In this document: positions 1 through 10,548 of the stretch, piece by piece | Layout: every line of letters starts with the position of its first letter | How positions within the stretch are numbered: the stretch's first letter is position 1 | DNA from: Dendrobium chrysotoxum | Taxonomy: Eukaryota > Streptophyta > Magnoliopsida > Asparagales > Orchidaceae | DNA: 64,000 nt | Assembly: GCA_019925795.1 (NCBI GenBank) | Contig: CM034315.1 | Span: 9,114,001 to 9,178,000 of the forward strand | Direction of reading: 5' to 3' | Notes under the pieces: model-generated | Told to the model about the DNA's origin: nothing | Seen by the model: the letters and a program-made list of their open reading frames with translations, nothing else | The model's database searches: none | Position numbers and translations under genes: made by a program

Positions 1-375
1 AGGGAGTGGGTAGAGCAGGATTTTATTCTTGTTCACCGTGCGGTAGCCGGATTCTTGAGCCACTGTGGGTTGAATTCGGTGATGGAGGCGGCCGCGGCCG
101 GGTTGAGGATACTCGCATGGCCAAGAGGGGGAGATCAAAGGGTGATTGCGGCGTCGGTGCCGAGTAGTGGGCTGGGAATATGGCCGGAGAACTGGGCGTG
201 GGAGGCCGAAGAAAGAGTCGTGGCTGCGGAGGAGATTGCGGTGAAGGTGAGGGAGTTCATGGCGGATGAAAAGTTGGCGGAGACGGCGGCGAAGCTTGGT
301 GCGGCGGCCACTGCGGCGGTTCAGGAAGGCGGGAGCTCGGATCAGAGCTGGCGCTATTTGATAACGAAACTGTGA
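1..375 (+). CDS. UDP-glycosyltransferase, UGT708-like, C-terminal part (copy 1, cut by window edge)
   Basis: The window opens inside this gene in frame 1, so only the last 124 residues and the TGA (373-375) are visible. The segment begins one residue before the PSPG box Trp and contains nearly the whole UDP-sugar-binding box: W-x2-Q, the H-C-G-L-N-S core and the terminal D-Q pair. It matches the C-terminus of the complete copy at 6797-8155 with about 12 substitutions in 124 residues (about 90% identity). Its PSPG core is closer to canonical than copy 2: Cys20 and the final Gln44 are kept, but position 22, usually Trp, is Leu. The protein should transfer a sugar from a UDP-sugar to a plant metabolite in the cytosol. 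The 3-prime flank is also duplicated, so this is a tandem gene copy, not a retrocopy. Whether the 5-prime part is intact cannot be seen. Confidence 0.85.
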   Translation, partial: REWVEQDFILVHRAVAGFLSHCGLNSVMEAAAAGLRILAWPRGGDQRVIAASVPSSGLGIWPENWAWEAEERVVAAEEIAVKVREFMADEKLAETAAKLGAAATAAVQEGGSSDQSWRYLITKL

Positions 376-1015
376 GGCGGGGCAGATGACAGGCCGGGCT
401 AGTTTACTTGAATATTGTTATTAAGAATATCCTTTATATTAATCTTCTCAGTTCATCGCTCAGCTTTGCTTGAAGTGGCGCAATCAGCTTGTTCTTCCTC
501 CATTCAGTCAGTACTTTTGGCCCAGCGCTCGATCTATGTGATTTCAAATCTACTCAAAAATAAAATTACATTACTCGGATTTTATGTGATCATTCGGATT
601 TTAAGCGCCCAACCGCTGTCACACCATCGCCCTGCCATGAATATTCTAGCCTGTAACAATACTAAAATTTTATTTCTGAAAAAAAATAAAAAAAACTGTC
701 TCAAATAAAACTTTAATATATTATCAATTGCCTTTTATAACTTCAGAACTATAACCCCCAACTTAATCAAGTGAATCCTACTAAGTTAAAGCTTACATGC
801 ATCCTCTGAACTTCCCACTCATTGGAATGTACTCCATATATATCTTTAGGCTTCTCTAATAGTGATAAATATAAATGGTCCATACAACATTTTATCCAGA
901 ATATTATAAGCTTCAGTTTTTCTAACATTTTATTCAGAATACATTCATTGAATATGTATCAAATTATCATTGAACCTGTAATAATTCAATATCGAGTTGG
1001 ATATTTTCGAGTTTA
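376..1015. other. Duplicated 3-prime flank of UGT copy 1
   Basis: This AT-rich, gene-free stretch aligns with the DNA downstream of the second UGT (8156-8345, then 9250-9433 and 10549-10700). The site 801-808 (ATCCTCTG) is the unoccupied version of the target filled by the hAT-like element at 9434-10548. A short GC-richer piece near 606-634 resembles the end of the LTR fragment at 8690-9250, which suggests that the fragment was once here and was mostly deleted. The short open frames have no recognisable product. Confidence 0.6.
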
Positions 1016-1235
1016 GAAACTGTTTGGGATTGCTGCAATTTTTTATAAAATTGAAGTAAAGTTACTATGCAGAAAACAACTTATTAATCATTCTGATGAC
1101 AAATAGCAGCTTTATTTCTACAATAAAAATTTTTTAAAATATTGAGAAAATAATAATAAGGTAGTCATCAAATAAAATCATGATTGCTTTTTGAAAGCAG
1201 AGCAGCAAGAAAGTTGTCCCAAACTAACCCTTAGT
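1016..1235. mobile_element. MITE-like element of about 215 bp (copy A)
   Basis: The segment starts with AACTGTTTGGGATTGCTGC and ends with the imperfect inverse, GAAAGTTGTCCCAAACTAACCC. A related copy lies in the duplicated flank at 10835-11046 and another family member at 4585-4805. The ends resemble those of the 120-bp MITE at 12320-12439. It has no coding capacity. It predates the tandem duplication because both copies share it. Target duplications were not resolved. Confidence 0.5.
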
Positions 1236-1373
1236 CGAAGTCGGATCTATGGGCGTACCCAAAATTTTATATTTTTTTTATATTATTATTATTTTATTAA
1301 AGTAAAAAATTTTATTATTCATCTCCTTATAATTTTAATTTTTATATGAAAATAAATTATAGTATAATATTAT

Positions 1374-2446
1374 TGTTGCGGACTCAAATATACGCGGCAA
1401 TAGAGTTTAATATTTCCGTCTCAGCGTTGTACGTATATTCGGCACACAAACAGAATCGAAATAGTAACACCAGGATTTTTACGTGGAAAACCCTGGAAAG
1501 GGAAAAAACCACGGGGCCACGCCCAGTTGAAAGAGTTCCACTAGTGTCGTTTGAAGTACACGAGGCTGATCCGTCCTTTAAATTCAGGACGATCAGATTA
1601 CAATGAGTATCAGTTACAATGACAAGCAGAGTTCCGACGTCACTTGAGTGTCCGGCAGAATTCCGGCGTCACTTGGAAAGAAGTCCGGCGTCACTCGGGC
1701 GTCGGGTAGAATTCCAGCGTCACTTGGAAAGAAGTCCGGCGTCACTCGGGCGTCGGGTAGAATTCCGGCGTCGGGCAGAACTCCGACGTTACTCCCGTGT
1801 CGGGCAGAGCTCCGGCGTCCCTCGGGCGCCTGGTGGTGCTTCGGTGGTGTTCCGGCGGTGTTCCGGCGGAGTTCCGGCGGTGGTCGAGGAGGAGTTATTC
1901 CCTCCTAGACTTCTCTTCTCTTCTTCTTCTCTTCCTTCTCTTCTTGGCTTGGGTCCCCTCTTAAGAGAAATGAGGGGCTATTTATAGTTTTTCTGGAGTG
2001 GCATAGCCCGTAAATATGTGAGGGATCAGGGGCGAATAGGGAGTGATCCGGATGAACGGCCGATATTGAATCCCTTGATCGTGAACCGTTTATCAAGCAT
2101 TTGAAGGTCTTAATGATATCAGAATTTTGCGATCTTGGGTTCGTTGGATTCGTCTCGTCGAGCCGCTCGATTCGAGTATAAGCTCGCCAAAATCGGAGAC
2201 CGTTTGGTAACTCAAATAGCTGTTTGATGCTTCCAACAGCGCTTCGGGTACTTGATTTGGACTCACTTGGGCTCGGATTGAGTCGAATTTGGTGTCGTTG
2301 GATTCGTATTTCCGAGACGCTCAGTTCGACTGTAAGCTTGCTGAAATCGGAGTTTAAATAGTCTCCGAATTAATTTTTGAAGTTTCCAACTTGAGTTTTT
2401 CCTCGAGATTCGTGCCCGATCAAGATAATTTTCCGATGACGTATCA
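1374..2446 (-). mobile_element. Solo LTR of a Ty1/copia-type retrotransposon
   Basis: The element is bounded by TG (1374) and CA (2446) and flanked by the direct repeat ATTAT (1369-1373 and 2447-2451). The duplicated region has the matching unoccupied site near 11195-11199, so this is a real insertion made after the duplication, or lost from the other copy. It is 1073 bp long with no internal retroelement region, hence a solo LTR. On the minus strand it has a TATA box (near 1980-1990) and, further on, a U5-like part with the GGGTTTTCCACGT motif common in copia LTRs, which fixes the orientation. A 51-bp direct repeat lies at 1658-1770. Related LTR fragments are at 8690-9250 and 40422-41075. 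Confidence 0.8.
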
Positions 2447-2811
2447 ATTATAATTAAAATTATATCATATCAATAAATAGAAACAATGAAACATAGCTAA
2501 TGAAAAGGTCAATTTATCCCTCCATTCAAAATAAAATAAAATAAAATCTGACTGTAACTAATCCACTCAGCCTCAAATTTAAAAGTATATTCGGTGAATC
2601 ATATTTAGTTTTACTGAAATTCAAACAATTACATCAAAATACACATTGATTGAATCATGTTGTAAAACACACCTGTTCATGACCAATATTAATGACTGAT
2701 CGATCTGCCTTTCCATTCACAATCCACATGGCTATCATTCAAAGCTCGACGGCATTCAACTTGTAACCTTACAGCCTTTTCATTGCATGCAAAAGGGCCC
2801 CGAGTTCATAA

Positions 2812-2815
<4 letters not shown>

Positions 2816-2862
<47 letters not shown>
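2816..2862. repeat. (TA)n microsatellite
   Basis: An uninterrupted TA dinucleotide run of about 46 bp, absent from the matching position of the second duplicated copy. Confidence 0.95.
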
Positions 2863-2868
<6 letters not shown>

Positions 2869-4584
2869 ACATTGATGTACATCAACATTGATAACAGTAC
2901 AGTTAAACAATATTAGTAAGCATATTGTGATCGGATCACAAAGATCAAGAGGTCATAGTCGGGTGATGATGATTGAAGGAGTGTATCTAGGCAACAATGG
3001 TTGGAAGATTGTGCTCTGATTAAAATTGTTGGGATATCGTAGTCTGACGACTGTAGTTAAGCATTGATGTTAGGAGGATAATAGTTAAGCGATAGTGGTT
3101 GAGAAATGATAGTTCTTCCTATGGTGGTGGTCGAGTAATGTTTGTTCAACAATATTGAACTAACTATGATGGTTTGACAACAATCGGGTAGACCTCTAGG
3201 GAGCCTCTGAGCTCTATTCTCCTTTTCCTCAATCCATCTTTTAAGCCAAGTCCCTCTAGATGTATGTAAAGAGTGTGAGCCTATTTATAATATAAAATAA
3301 ATATATTAAAAAAAAACTACTAAAAGAAAAAACTCATAAATACTGCAAACCATCATACAACAAATATATTAACTCCAGCAAAAAAAATAATTAAATAAAT
3401 AAATTTAAATTTCATAACTACTAAGTGTAAATTTGTAAGGATCTTCGATGAACAATTGCAACGAAAAAAATCAAAGAAATGTGATCATTAATAACATTAG
3501 CTATAGGACATGAGAGGCGGAGTCGAGCGGAAAAAAAAAAGGCTTTAAGGAGGGGAAGGAGAGGCAACTTATTCTGATATGTTGGTCAGTAATTTTGACT
3601 ATTAATAAAGAGATTTTTAATTTGAAAAACTATATAAAAAAAATAGTAGTTGAACGGATACAACAAAAATAATGTAGAAAAGAGTGATTATATGTTTCAT
3701 GGTGGGACCAAGAGCTCCTACCTCGGAGAAATTATTCTGTGTGGATGCCGCACCCCTTTGCTCAGTACCGCTGACGTGGCTACACCTAATTCGTCTCCGG
3801 ACGAGGAGCTGTGTTCGACGTCCCTTGAGAAATTATTTTATGCGGGAGACCAATCAGAATGCGCCACATCACCCCTTCGCTCAGTACTGTAATTCGGTAC
3901 TGCTCGATACCGCTCGGTACTGCGGTTCAGTATCGCGGATGTGATTGCACCTGATTCATCTGCGTTCGGCAGAAAAAAATTTTGTTATTTTTTCGCGAGA
4001 ACGTCAACCATAGCAGAAAGAAATTCAATAAAATAAGAACAAAAGTAAGAACTGTTGGAGCATAATCGACAGCAGAGTTTATTTTGCTATTTTTTTAACA
4101 ATTTTTCTCGAAAGAAATGCTACCTGGGGAACAGAATATCCATGTGGTTGGAAAGCCAATCCGTCATAAATATTGTTGGTGATCGAAATATTACAACCTT
4201 TTCCATTATAATTTGGTGGTGAAATATTCATTGCATTGGTTTAGTCATCTTCTTAATTCAAAAATAAAATAAAATTCCAACTAAATTAATAACAAGTAAT
4301 GAGATTCTCCCTAATCCTAAATGTTAAGGATATCTTTTGACCTTTTTTTTTTCCTGATTTTAAAATTTTTTATACTAAAGAATTATTTTAGAAAATAATA
4401 AGAAAACTGTCTAGAATGAAGCCGAAGATTTGATTTGGGATAACTTTTTTTCATTGTTTTCAATAAATTTTTATGTAAGAAAGCTGATTTCTACAACAAC
4501 TTTCAAAAAAAATGTTTTTATCCACACAGCTTTACAACTACTTTTATAAAAAGCTGCCGTTGTCCTAAACAGATCATAAGGATC

Positions 4585-4805
4585 TTTTGGGATGATTGCA
4601 GCATTTTATAAAATTGGTTATAAAATTGTTGTGGAGAAAACAACTTCATTATTATGATTATTATGATTGTAGAAAGCAGTTTTTAATCATAAAAATTTCT
4701 GAAAAATAGAGAAAAAATATCAAAAAAATAATAGCCAAATAAAATTGTATTTATTATCTAAAAATCAAAGCATTCAAAAAGCTAACTCAAATAGACCTTA
4801 AGCTC
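4585..4805. mobile_element. MITE-like element, same family as 1016-1235
   Basis: It begins with a GATCTTTTGGGATGATTGC end and closes with an imperfect inverse, AAAAGCTAACTCAAATAGACC. Internal sequence (CATTTTATAAAATTG, AGAAAACAACTT) matches the copies at 1016-1235 and 10835-11046. It is non-coding. Confidence 0.45.
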
Positions 4806-5514
4806 TTCTATCATGTGGTGCTTTGGCACATTATAAGCTAAGGAGTATTTTATCGCCTACTTTCATTTTTTTTTTTTTTCAGCACTCTCATTTTCAGCTT
4901 TTTGTCCTTATTCAGTTATAACAGAACTATGCAACATTTTAAGATATTAGACAATTACAATAAATAGAAAAAAAGTATCAAGTTATATATATAATGAGGA
5001 AGAGATATGTAAGCATAATACATATTTTTAAAGTGATTACCGTTAATAATTTAATTAGCTATTAAACCAATAAAAATAAATAAATTTAGAACTAGCCAAA
5101 GTTGCTCAGGTTATAAAAATATTAAAAGAAAATTTTTAAAAATTAAGCTAACTTGTTCTAAAAAAATTGGTAATGGTTTGACGGTTAACCGATCAAACCA
5201 ACGGTTTGAACCGGTTTTGACTAATTCATTGCAAAATCGATTTTGGCAATGAATCGGACCAGTTCACGGTTTAATCGGTTGAACGGCCAGTCTAATCCAA
5301 TCCGATTTTTAAAACATTAAATATAAGTGTATACCCCTACTATAACAAAAATTTATTAGGTGCGGACTCCGCACAAAATAATCTCACTACTACAACAGCT
5401 TCTAATTTTATAATAATAAATAAATTTATATTTTTATTATATTATAATTCTTTTAAGTTGTAATGATTATGCAATATTATAAATAAGTGCATACAAAATT
5501 TTAAAGAAAAAAAG

Positions 5515-5515
<1 letters not shown>

Positions 5516-5547
<32 letters not shown>
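5516..5547. repeat. (AAT)n microsatellite
   Basis: About ten perfect AAT/TAA trinucleotides in a row. Confidence 0.95.
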
Positions 5548-6703
5548 TGTTTTTAAAATTCAACAACTATTTTATAGTTGTTGCATGATCAATTATTTTG
5601 GTGAGACCAACTTTTAATTAAACTATTTTTTGTTATTGATGAACCATTAAAATTCAATTTTAAATTCTATTTAATTAAATCTTAAATTGCTAAGTTTCTC
5701 TATTTAAATCTTAAAAGGCTAACTTTCTATATTTTAAGTAAATTATATACTTATTTGTTTACAACATGTAATACAAATATTAATATTTTCAGTAAAGCCT
5801 TATATTTGATTAATAATCTATAACATTTTAGTTGAATATTGATGCCTTTTGTATAGAAAACAATTAATTAAACTCACTTAAAACCTATATGCTCATATTA
5901 TTATTATTCTTAATTTATATTTTATCTTATGATAGAAATATTATGTAAAATTGGAAAAATATATATTAATATAGTGACACCACATTTGTCACATTCATCT
6001 ATGCTTCCTCTAACCTACTTATCTCCCATATCTTAATTATAAATATAATTAATAATCTAAGTGTATTTTCAATATTATTTCAGGGAAATCATAAAAAAAT
6101 TCAATAATATTATCATGTTATAATCATTAATTAAATGAATAGTAAGAATTTTTTGTTGATAACTACATTGCATTATATCATATCATAGATTAAATAATTA
6201 GTACCTCTATAAAAACAAAAAAACAAAATTCAATTGACATATAAATGAGAATGGAATGATATGCAAAAATCATAAGCAATTATATAGAGGAGCAAGATAT
6301 TCTTTATTGACATTTTAAATTTCATATCACTCAGTAATTAAATTTTATATGAATAATTAATTCATATAAATTATTTATTATTTGGCACTTAAATGCTATT
6401 CAATTCTATTATCAATTTCATATCATTTTTAAAATTGTGCATAAATATTTTTTTTCTTTTGTCAATAAGAACAAGATCATTTGTAGAATTATTAGTAATG
6501 AAAAACTTATAAAATTAATTTATTATTTCATAAAGAGTATAATTAATATATTTATTTTTTAATAATAATATTATTATTTTTTAAATTTCGTGCATCGACA
6601 TGCATGTGATGCACGTGTATTTCAAATAGTATAAAAATTTACAAAAAAAAAATAGTTTTCTGCGTGAGTGTCCGAAAAATAAATGACTCTTAGCTCCTCG
6701 CAT

Positions 6704-6710
6704 TATAAAT
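6704..6710 (+). promoter_or_regulatory. Candidate TATA box of UGT copy 2
   Basis: TATAAAT lies 87 bp upstream of the chosen UGT start at 6797. That is compatible with a transcription start near 6735 and a 5-prime leader of about 60 nt. Position and sequence are the only evidence. Confidence 0.5.
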
Positions 6711-6796
6711 TAAAGATAAGGTGGTGAGTCCTAAGTGCCACTCCTTTGCATTTGCACGCATATTTTTATCGTCGTAGTCGTAGCAACTGTGCAACC

Positions 6797-8155
6797 ATGT
6801 CCTCAGGCGACACTAAACGCTCTCAGGTCCTCCTCATCCCGAGCTCCGGCATGGGCCACCTCAATCCGATCGTCCGCCTCGCCAAAGGACTTTCCGATCG
6901 CGGCATCTCCATCTCCCTCCTGACCGTCCGCCCCAGCATAACCGCCGCCGAATCCAGCCTCCTCTCCTCCCTCCCATCATCCCTTCTCATTGACTTCCCT
7001 CTCGCCCCATTTGACCCTTCTCTCTTCCCCGAGTTCTCAGACCCCGTCATACTCCGATGGGAAGCCATTCGCCGCTCCGCCCACCTCCTTCCTTCTCTCA
7101 TCTCTACCTTATCACCACCAGTCTCATCGCTCATCATAGACATCACCATCGCCTCCACCTTCCTCCCAGTGGCTGTCGCCGCAAACATTCCCTGCTTCGT
7201 CTTTTTCGTCTCGTTTGCTTCCATGCTCGCTCTCTGTTCTGTTTCCCCCTTCGTTCCCCATCCCATCGGTGACGTCAAGATCGCCGGCGGCGTTCTCAAG
7301 ATTCCATATTCCTCCGTCCCGCCGCCCCTCCGAGACCCGAACCACCTGTTCACCACCCAATTCATAGAGAACGGTCGGGCACTTACTCTGGCGAACGGTA
7401 TCATCGTTAATACATTTTTAGCCTTGGAGCCCGAGTTGCTGGCTGCGTTCAATGCCGGCGAGGTCGTTCCCGGATTCCCGCCGGTGATTGCTTTAGGCCC
7501 TTTACCTCTCGAAAAAAAACAGCCATCTTCCCCCTCGCCAGCGCTAAGGTGGCTTGATGAACAGCCGGATAAGTCGGTGATTTACGTGAACTTTGGAAGC
7601 CGCTCGGCGATGTCGATGGAGCAAATCAGAGAATTGGGGGCTGGGCTGGAGATGAGCGGGTGCCGATTTTTCTGGGTGGTGAAAACCGCGAAGGTGGACA
7701 GAGAGGAGAAGGCGGTGGAGATTGAGGATTTGTTGGGAGAAGGATATGTAAAGAGAGTGGAAGAGAGGGGATTGGTGGTGAGGGAGTGGGTAGAGCAGGA
7801 TGCTGTTCTTGTTCACCGTGCGGTAGCCGGATTCTTGAGCCACAGTGGGTCGAATTCGGTGATGGAGGCGGCCGCGGCCGGGTTGAGGATGCTCGCATGG
7901 CCAAGAGGGGGAGATCATAGGGTGATTGCAGCGTCGGTGCCAAGAAGTGGGCTGGGAATATGGCCGGAGAGCTGGGCGTGGGAGGCCGACGAAAGAATCG
8001 TGGCTGCGGAGGAGATTGCGGTGAAGGTGAGGGAGTTCATGGCGGATGAAAAGTTGGCGGAGACGGCGGGGAAGCTTGGTGCGGCGGCCACTGCGGCGGT
8101 TCAGGAAGGCGGGACCTCGGATCAGAGCTGGCGCTATTTGATAACGAAACTGTGA
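6797..8155 (+). CDS. UDP-glycosyltransferase, UGT708-like (probable C-glycosyltransferase type), complete copy 2
   Basis: Intronless 452-residue family-1 glycosyltransferase. I start at the ATG at 6797: an in-frame ATG 17 codons upstream would add an unlikely basic extension, while 6797 puts the G-M-G-H motif at the usual place. Features in order: catalytic His21 in GMGH; Asp115-Ile116, the Asp-Ile order seen in rice CGT rather than the Ile-Asp order of related O-transferases; DPNHLFTTQFIENGR at 180-194, typical of the UGT708 group; PSPG box at 331-374. Family members C-glucosylate 2-hydroxyflavanones or phloretin-like acceptors in the cytosol; this acceptor is inferred only. The PSPG box is odd: HCGWNS is HSGSNS (Trp22 is Ser) and the final Gln44 is His (residue 374). 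His19, Gly21, Asn23, Ser24, Glu27 and Asp43 remain. The frame is open and GC-rich, so the gene may be active with altered donor preference, or it may be starting to decay. Confidence 0.9.
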   Translation: MSSGDTKRSQVLLIPSSGMGHLNPIVRLAKGLSDRGISISLLTVRPSITAAESSLLSSLPSSLLIDFPLAPFDPSLFPEFSDPVILRWEAIRRSAHLLPSLISTLSPPVSSLIIDITIASTFLPVAVAANIPCFVFFVSFASMLALCSVSPFVPHPIGDVKIAGGVLKIPYSSVPPPLRDPNHLFTTQFIENGRALTLANGIIVNTFLALEPELLAAFNAGEVVPGFPPVIALGPLPLEKKQPSSPSPALRWLDEQPDKSVIYVNFGSRSAMSMEQIRELGAGLEMSGCRFFWVVKTAKVDREEKAVEIEDLLGEGYVKRVEERGLVVREWVEQDAVLVHRAVAGFLSHSGSNSVMEAAAAGLRMLAWPRGGDHRVIAASVPRSGLGIWPESWAWEADERIVAAEEIAVKVREFMADEKLAETAGKLGAAATAAVQEGGTSDQSWRYLITKL

Positions 8156-9433
8156 GGCGGGGCAGATGACCGGCCGGGCTAGTTTGCTTGAATATTGTCA
8201 TTAAGATCTTCTCCGTTCAGCGCTCAACTTTGCTTGAAGTGGCGCAATCAGCTTGTTCTTCCTTCATTCACTATGTTTGGCCCAGCGCTCGATCTATGTG
8301 ATTTCAAATCTACTCAAAAATAAAATTACATTACTCGGATTTTATGTTAGCTGATTGAAAATTAGTTTAAAGTTTATATATGTGATGTGTGTGCTTCATG
8401 GGCTTCAGCATCAATCAAATTAAAAAAAAAAATTTTGGGTAGTTGAATCGAATACATAAAAAATAAAGTAGAAAAGAGTGATCGAAATATAACATGAAGA
8501 ACTTCAATAAAATAAAAAAGAAAAGTAAAAACTGTCGGAGAGTTTATTTTGTTACTTTTTTAACAATTTTTCTCAGGAGAAACGCTACGTGGGGAACAGA
8601 ATATCCATGTGGGTGGGAAGCCAATCCGTCATAAATATTGTTGGTGATCGAAGTATTCCAACCTTTTCCATTATAATAGGTATATCACAAAAAACATCAT
8701 TCTGATCGTGCACAAATATTGAGGCAAAATTAAATTGGAAATTTCTAAAATTAAAATTTGGATCATCCGAACTCCGATTTCAGCAACTTATAGTCGAACT
8801 GATCGTCTCAAAAGTACAAACCCAACGACACCAAATTCGACTCAGTCCAAGCTCAAATAGGTCCAAATCAAAGACTCAAAATGCTTTTGGAAGGTTCAAA
8901 CTACAATTTAGATTACCAAACTGTTTCCAAACATGACATGCTTATAGTCGAATCGAGCGGCTCGACGAGACTAATCCAACGAGCCCAAGATCATCAAATT
9001 CTGATATCATTAAGACATTTAAATGTCCGATTATGATCGGAGGAATCAATATGGGTCATCAGATAGAGCACTCCGAACCTACCCTGGATCTTCTCTATAT
9101 TTACGGGGTGTGCCACTCATAAAAATCTATAAATAGACCCCCACTCTCTACATGAGGAGGACCTTTAGCTAGATGTTGGAGAGAGCTCTAAAGCTTCAAG
9201 AGCTCCAGCACCACCGCCCAGCCGCCGGACTTCAGCCCGATCACTGTCAGACCACCGCCTGCCATGAATATTCTAGCTTGCAACAAAACTAAAATTTTAT
9301 TTCTAAAAGAAGTAAAAAAATTATCTCAAATAAAACTTCAATATACTATCAGTTGCCTTTTATAACTTCAGAACTATAATCCCCAACTTAATCAAGTGAA
9401 TCCTACGAAGTTAAAGCTTACATGCATCCTCTG
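8156..9433. other. 3-prime flank of UGT copy 2 with an extra flank block
   Basis: 8156-8345 matches the flank after UGT copy 1. 8430-8690 is a third copy of a block also found at 3640-4210 and 12031-12310, joined here directly to an LTR fragment (8690-9250). 9250-9433 returns to the sequence that follows copy 1. The mosaic suggests unequal exchange within an array of at least three flank units. No gene is seen. Confidence 0.6.
8690..9250 (+). mobile_element. Copia-type LTR fragment (same family as 1374-2446)
   Basis: It matches the reverse complement of the solo LTR at 1374-2446 across the U3 part, including the block that reads CTCCGATTTCAGCAACTTA and a TATA box (TATAAATAG near 9128). It lacks the U5 end, so it is truncated. 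Orientation is inferred from the TATA box. Confidence 0.65.
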
Positions 9434-10548
9434 CATGGGTGCCAATTTTTGACACGACCCGAAACCCGACCTGGACCCGACCAGAAATAATCAAGGTTCG
9501 GGTCAACCCGGTTAGCAAACGGGTCGGGTTCGGGTTGAGATTTTTGACCCGTTTGCAAAAACGGGTTAGGTTCGGGTCGACCCAGAAACCCGAAATCAAC
9601 CCGAATTTGACCATGGTCCGGGTCCGTTAACCCAGCAATTTGGGCTCCCGCTTCCGCAATCTAGGCTCTAGCTTCAGCAATCAGGGCTCAGTCGCTCCGC
9701 TTCCCGCTTTCGCTATTTCGCAACCCGGGCTCAACCATTCAGTGCTGCAATCCGGGCTCCCTCTTCCGCAGGACCGCAATCCGAGCTCAGGCTCAGTCGC
9801 TCCGCTTCCCGCTTACGCAATCCGGGCCCAGTAGCCGCTCCATTTCGACGCTTCCCGCTTCCGCACGTGTGACACACCCAAGTAGGCCGCCTTCAGGTCC
9901 ACGTGAACCACAGCCACGACTGCCTTGCAATCCGGGCTACCTCTTCCGCATTCCCAATTTCCGGGTCGGGTTCGGGTTGAGATTTTTGACCCGTTTGCAA
10001 AAACGGGTTAGGTTAGGGTCGACCCGGAAACCCGAAATCAACCCGAATTTGACCATGGTCCGGGTCCGTTAACCCAGCAATTTGGGCTCCCGCTTCCGCA
10101 ATCTAGGCTCTCGCTTCCGCAATCAGGGCTCAGTCGCTCCGCTTCTCGCTTTCGCTATTCCGCAACCCGGGCTCAACCATTCAGTGCTGCAATCCGGGCT
10201 CCCTCTTCCGCAGGACCGCAATCCGAGCTCAGGCTCAGCCGCTCCGCTTCCCGCTTACGCAATCCGGGCCCAGTAGCCGCTCCATTTCGACGCTTCCCGC
10301 TTCCGCACGTGTGACGCACCCAAGTAGGCCGCCTTCAGGTCCACGTGAACCACAGCCACGACTGCCTTGCAATCCGGGCTCCCGCAATCCGAGCTACCGC
10401 TTCCGCATTCCCAATTTCCGGGTCGGGTCTGGGTTGTATTTTATGACCCGTTTACAAAAATGGGTCGGGTTCGGGTCGTGTCAAATAACATCAGGTCAAT
10501 TCATGATTTGACCCGAACCCAACCCATTGACCTAAATTGACACCCCTA
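9434..10548. mobile_element. Non-autonomous hAT-like DNA transposon with internal tandem repeats
   Basis: The element of 1115 bp has imperfect terminal inverted repeats: CATGGGTGCCAATTT at the left end and, read inward from the right end, TAGGGGTGTCAATTT. It is flanked by a perfect 8-bp direct repeat ATCCTCTG (9426-9433 and 10549-10556), the duplication length of hAT elements. The unoccupied site with one ATCCTCTG is present at 801-808 in the tandem duplicate. The interior is GC-rich, made of about 2.3 copies of a 442-bp unit (for example 9521 and 9963) plus many GGGTCGGGTT/AACCCGACCC motifs in both orientations. Its open frames are low-complexity and do not look like transposase. Confidence 0.85.
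9521..10480. repeat. 442-bp tandem repeat inside the hAT-like element
   Basis: Blocks near 9521 and 9963 repeat almost exactly at a 442-bp offset; a third, shorter copy starts near 10420. Each unit carries GGGTTCGGGTTGAGATTTTT followed by the inverse GACCCGTTT, giving strong hairpin potential. Confidence 0.8.

Larger units (their letters stand above)
2452..6700. other. Intergenic DNA between UGT copies
   Basis: There is no gene here. The part 2452-4325 aligns in blocks with 11210-12540, the flank of UGT copy 2. A block of about 260 bp at 3722-3990 (rich in CTCAGTACTG/CGGTACTG motifs) is missing from the second copy. From 4413 to 4805 it holds MITE-family sequences. The part 5165-5320 carries CCGGTT/AACCGG motifs in direct and inverted order, as in many plant hAT-like repeats. 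5330-6600 is very AT-rich. I see no coding region or RNA gene. Confidence 0.6.

Noticed and set aside
1619..1987. 122-codon open frame with a repeated Ser/Arg-rich unit
   Set aside because: It lies in the solo LTR and its repeat comes from a 51-bp DNA repeat; nothing indicates a protein.
6823..7943. Several antisense open frames (up to 209 codons) across the UGT
   Set aside because: They are shadows of a GC-rich coding sequence; compositions are skewed to Arg/Gly or Pro/Ser, and there are no family motifs.
9439..10511. Pairs of repeated open frames inside the hAT-like element
   Set aside because: They follow the 442-bp tandem repeat and the GGGTCGGG motifs; low complexity, no transposase residues.
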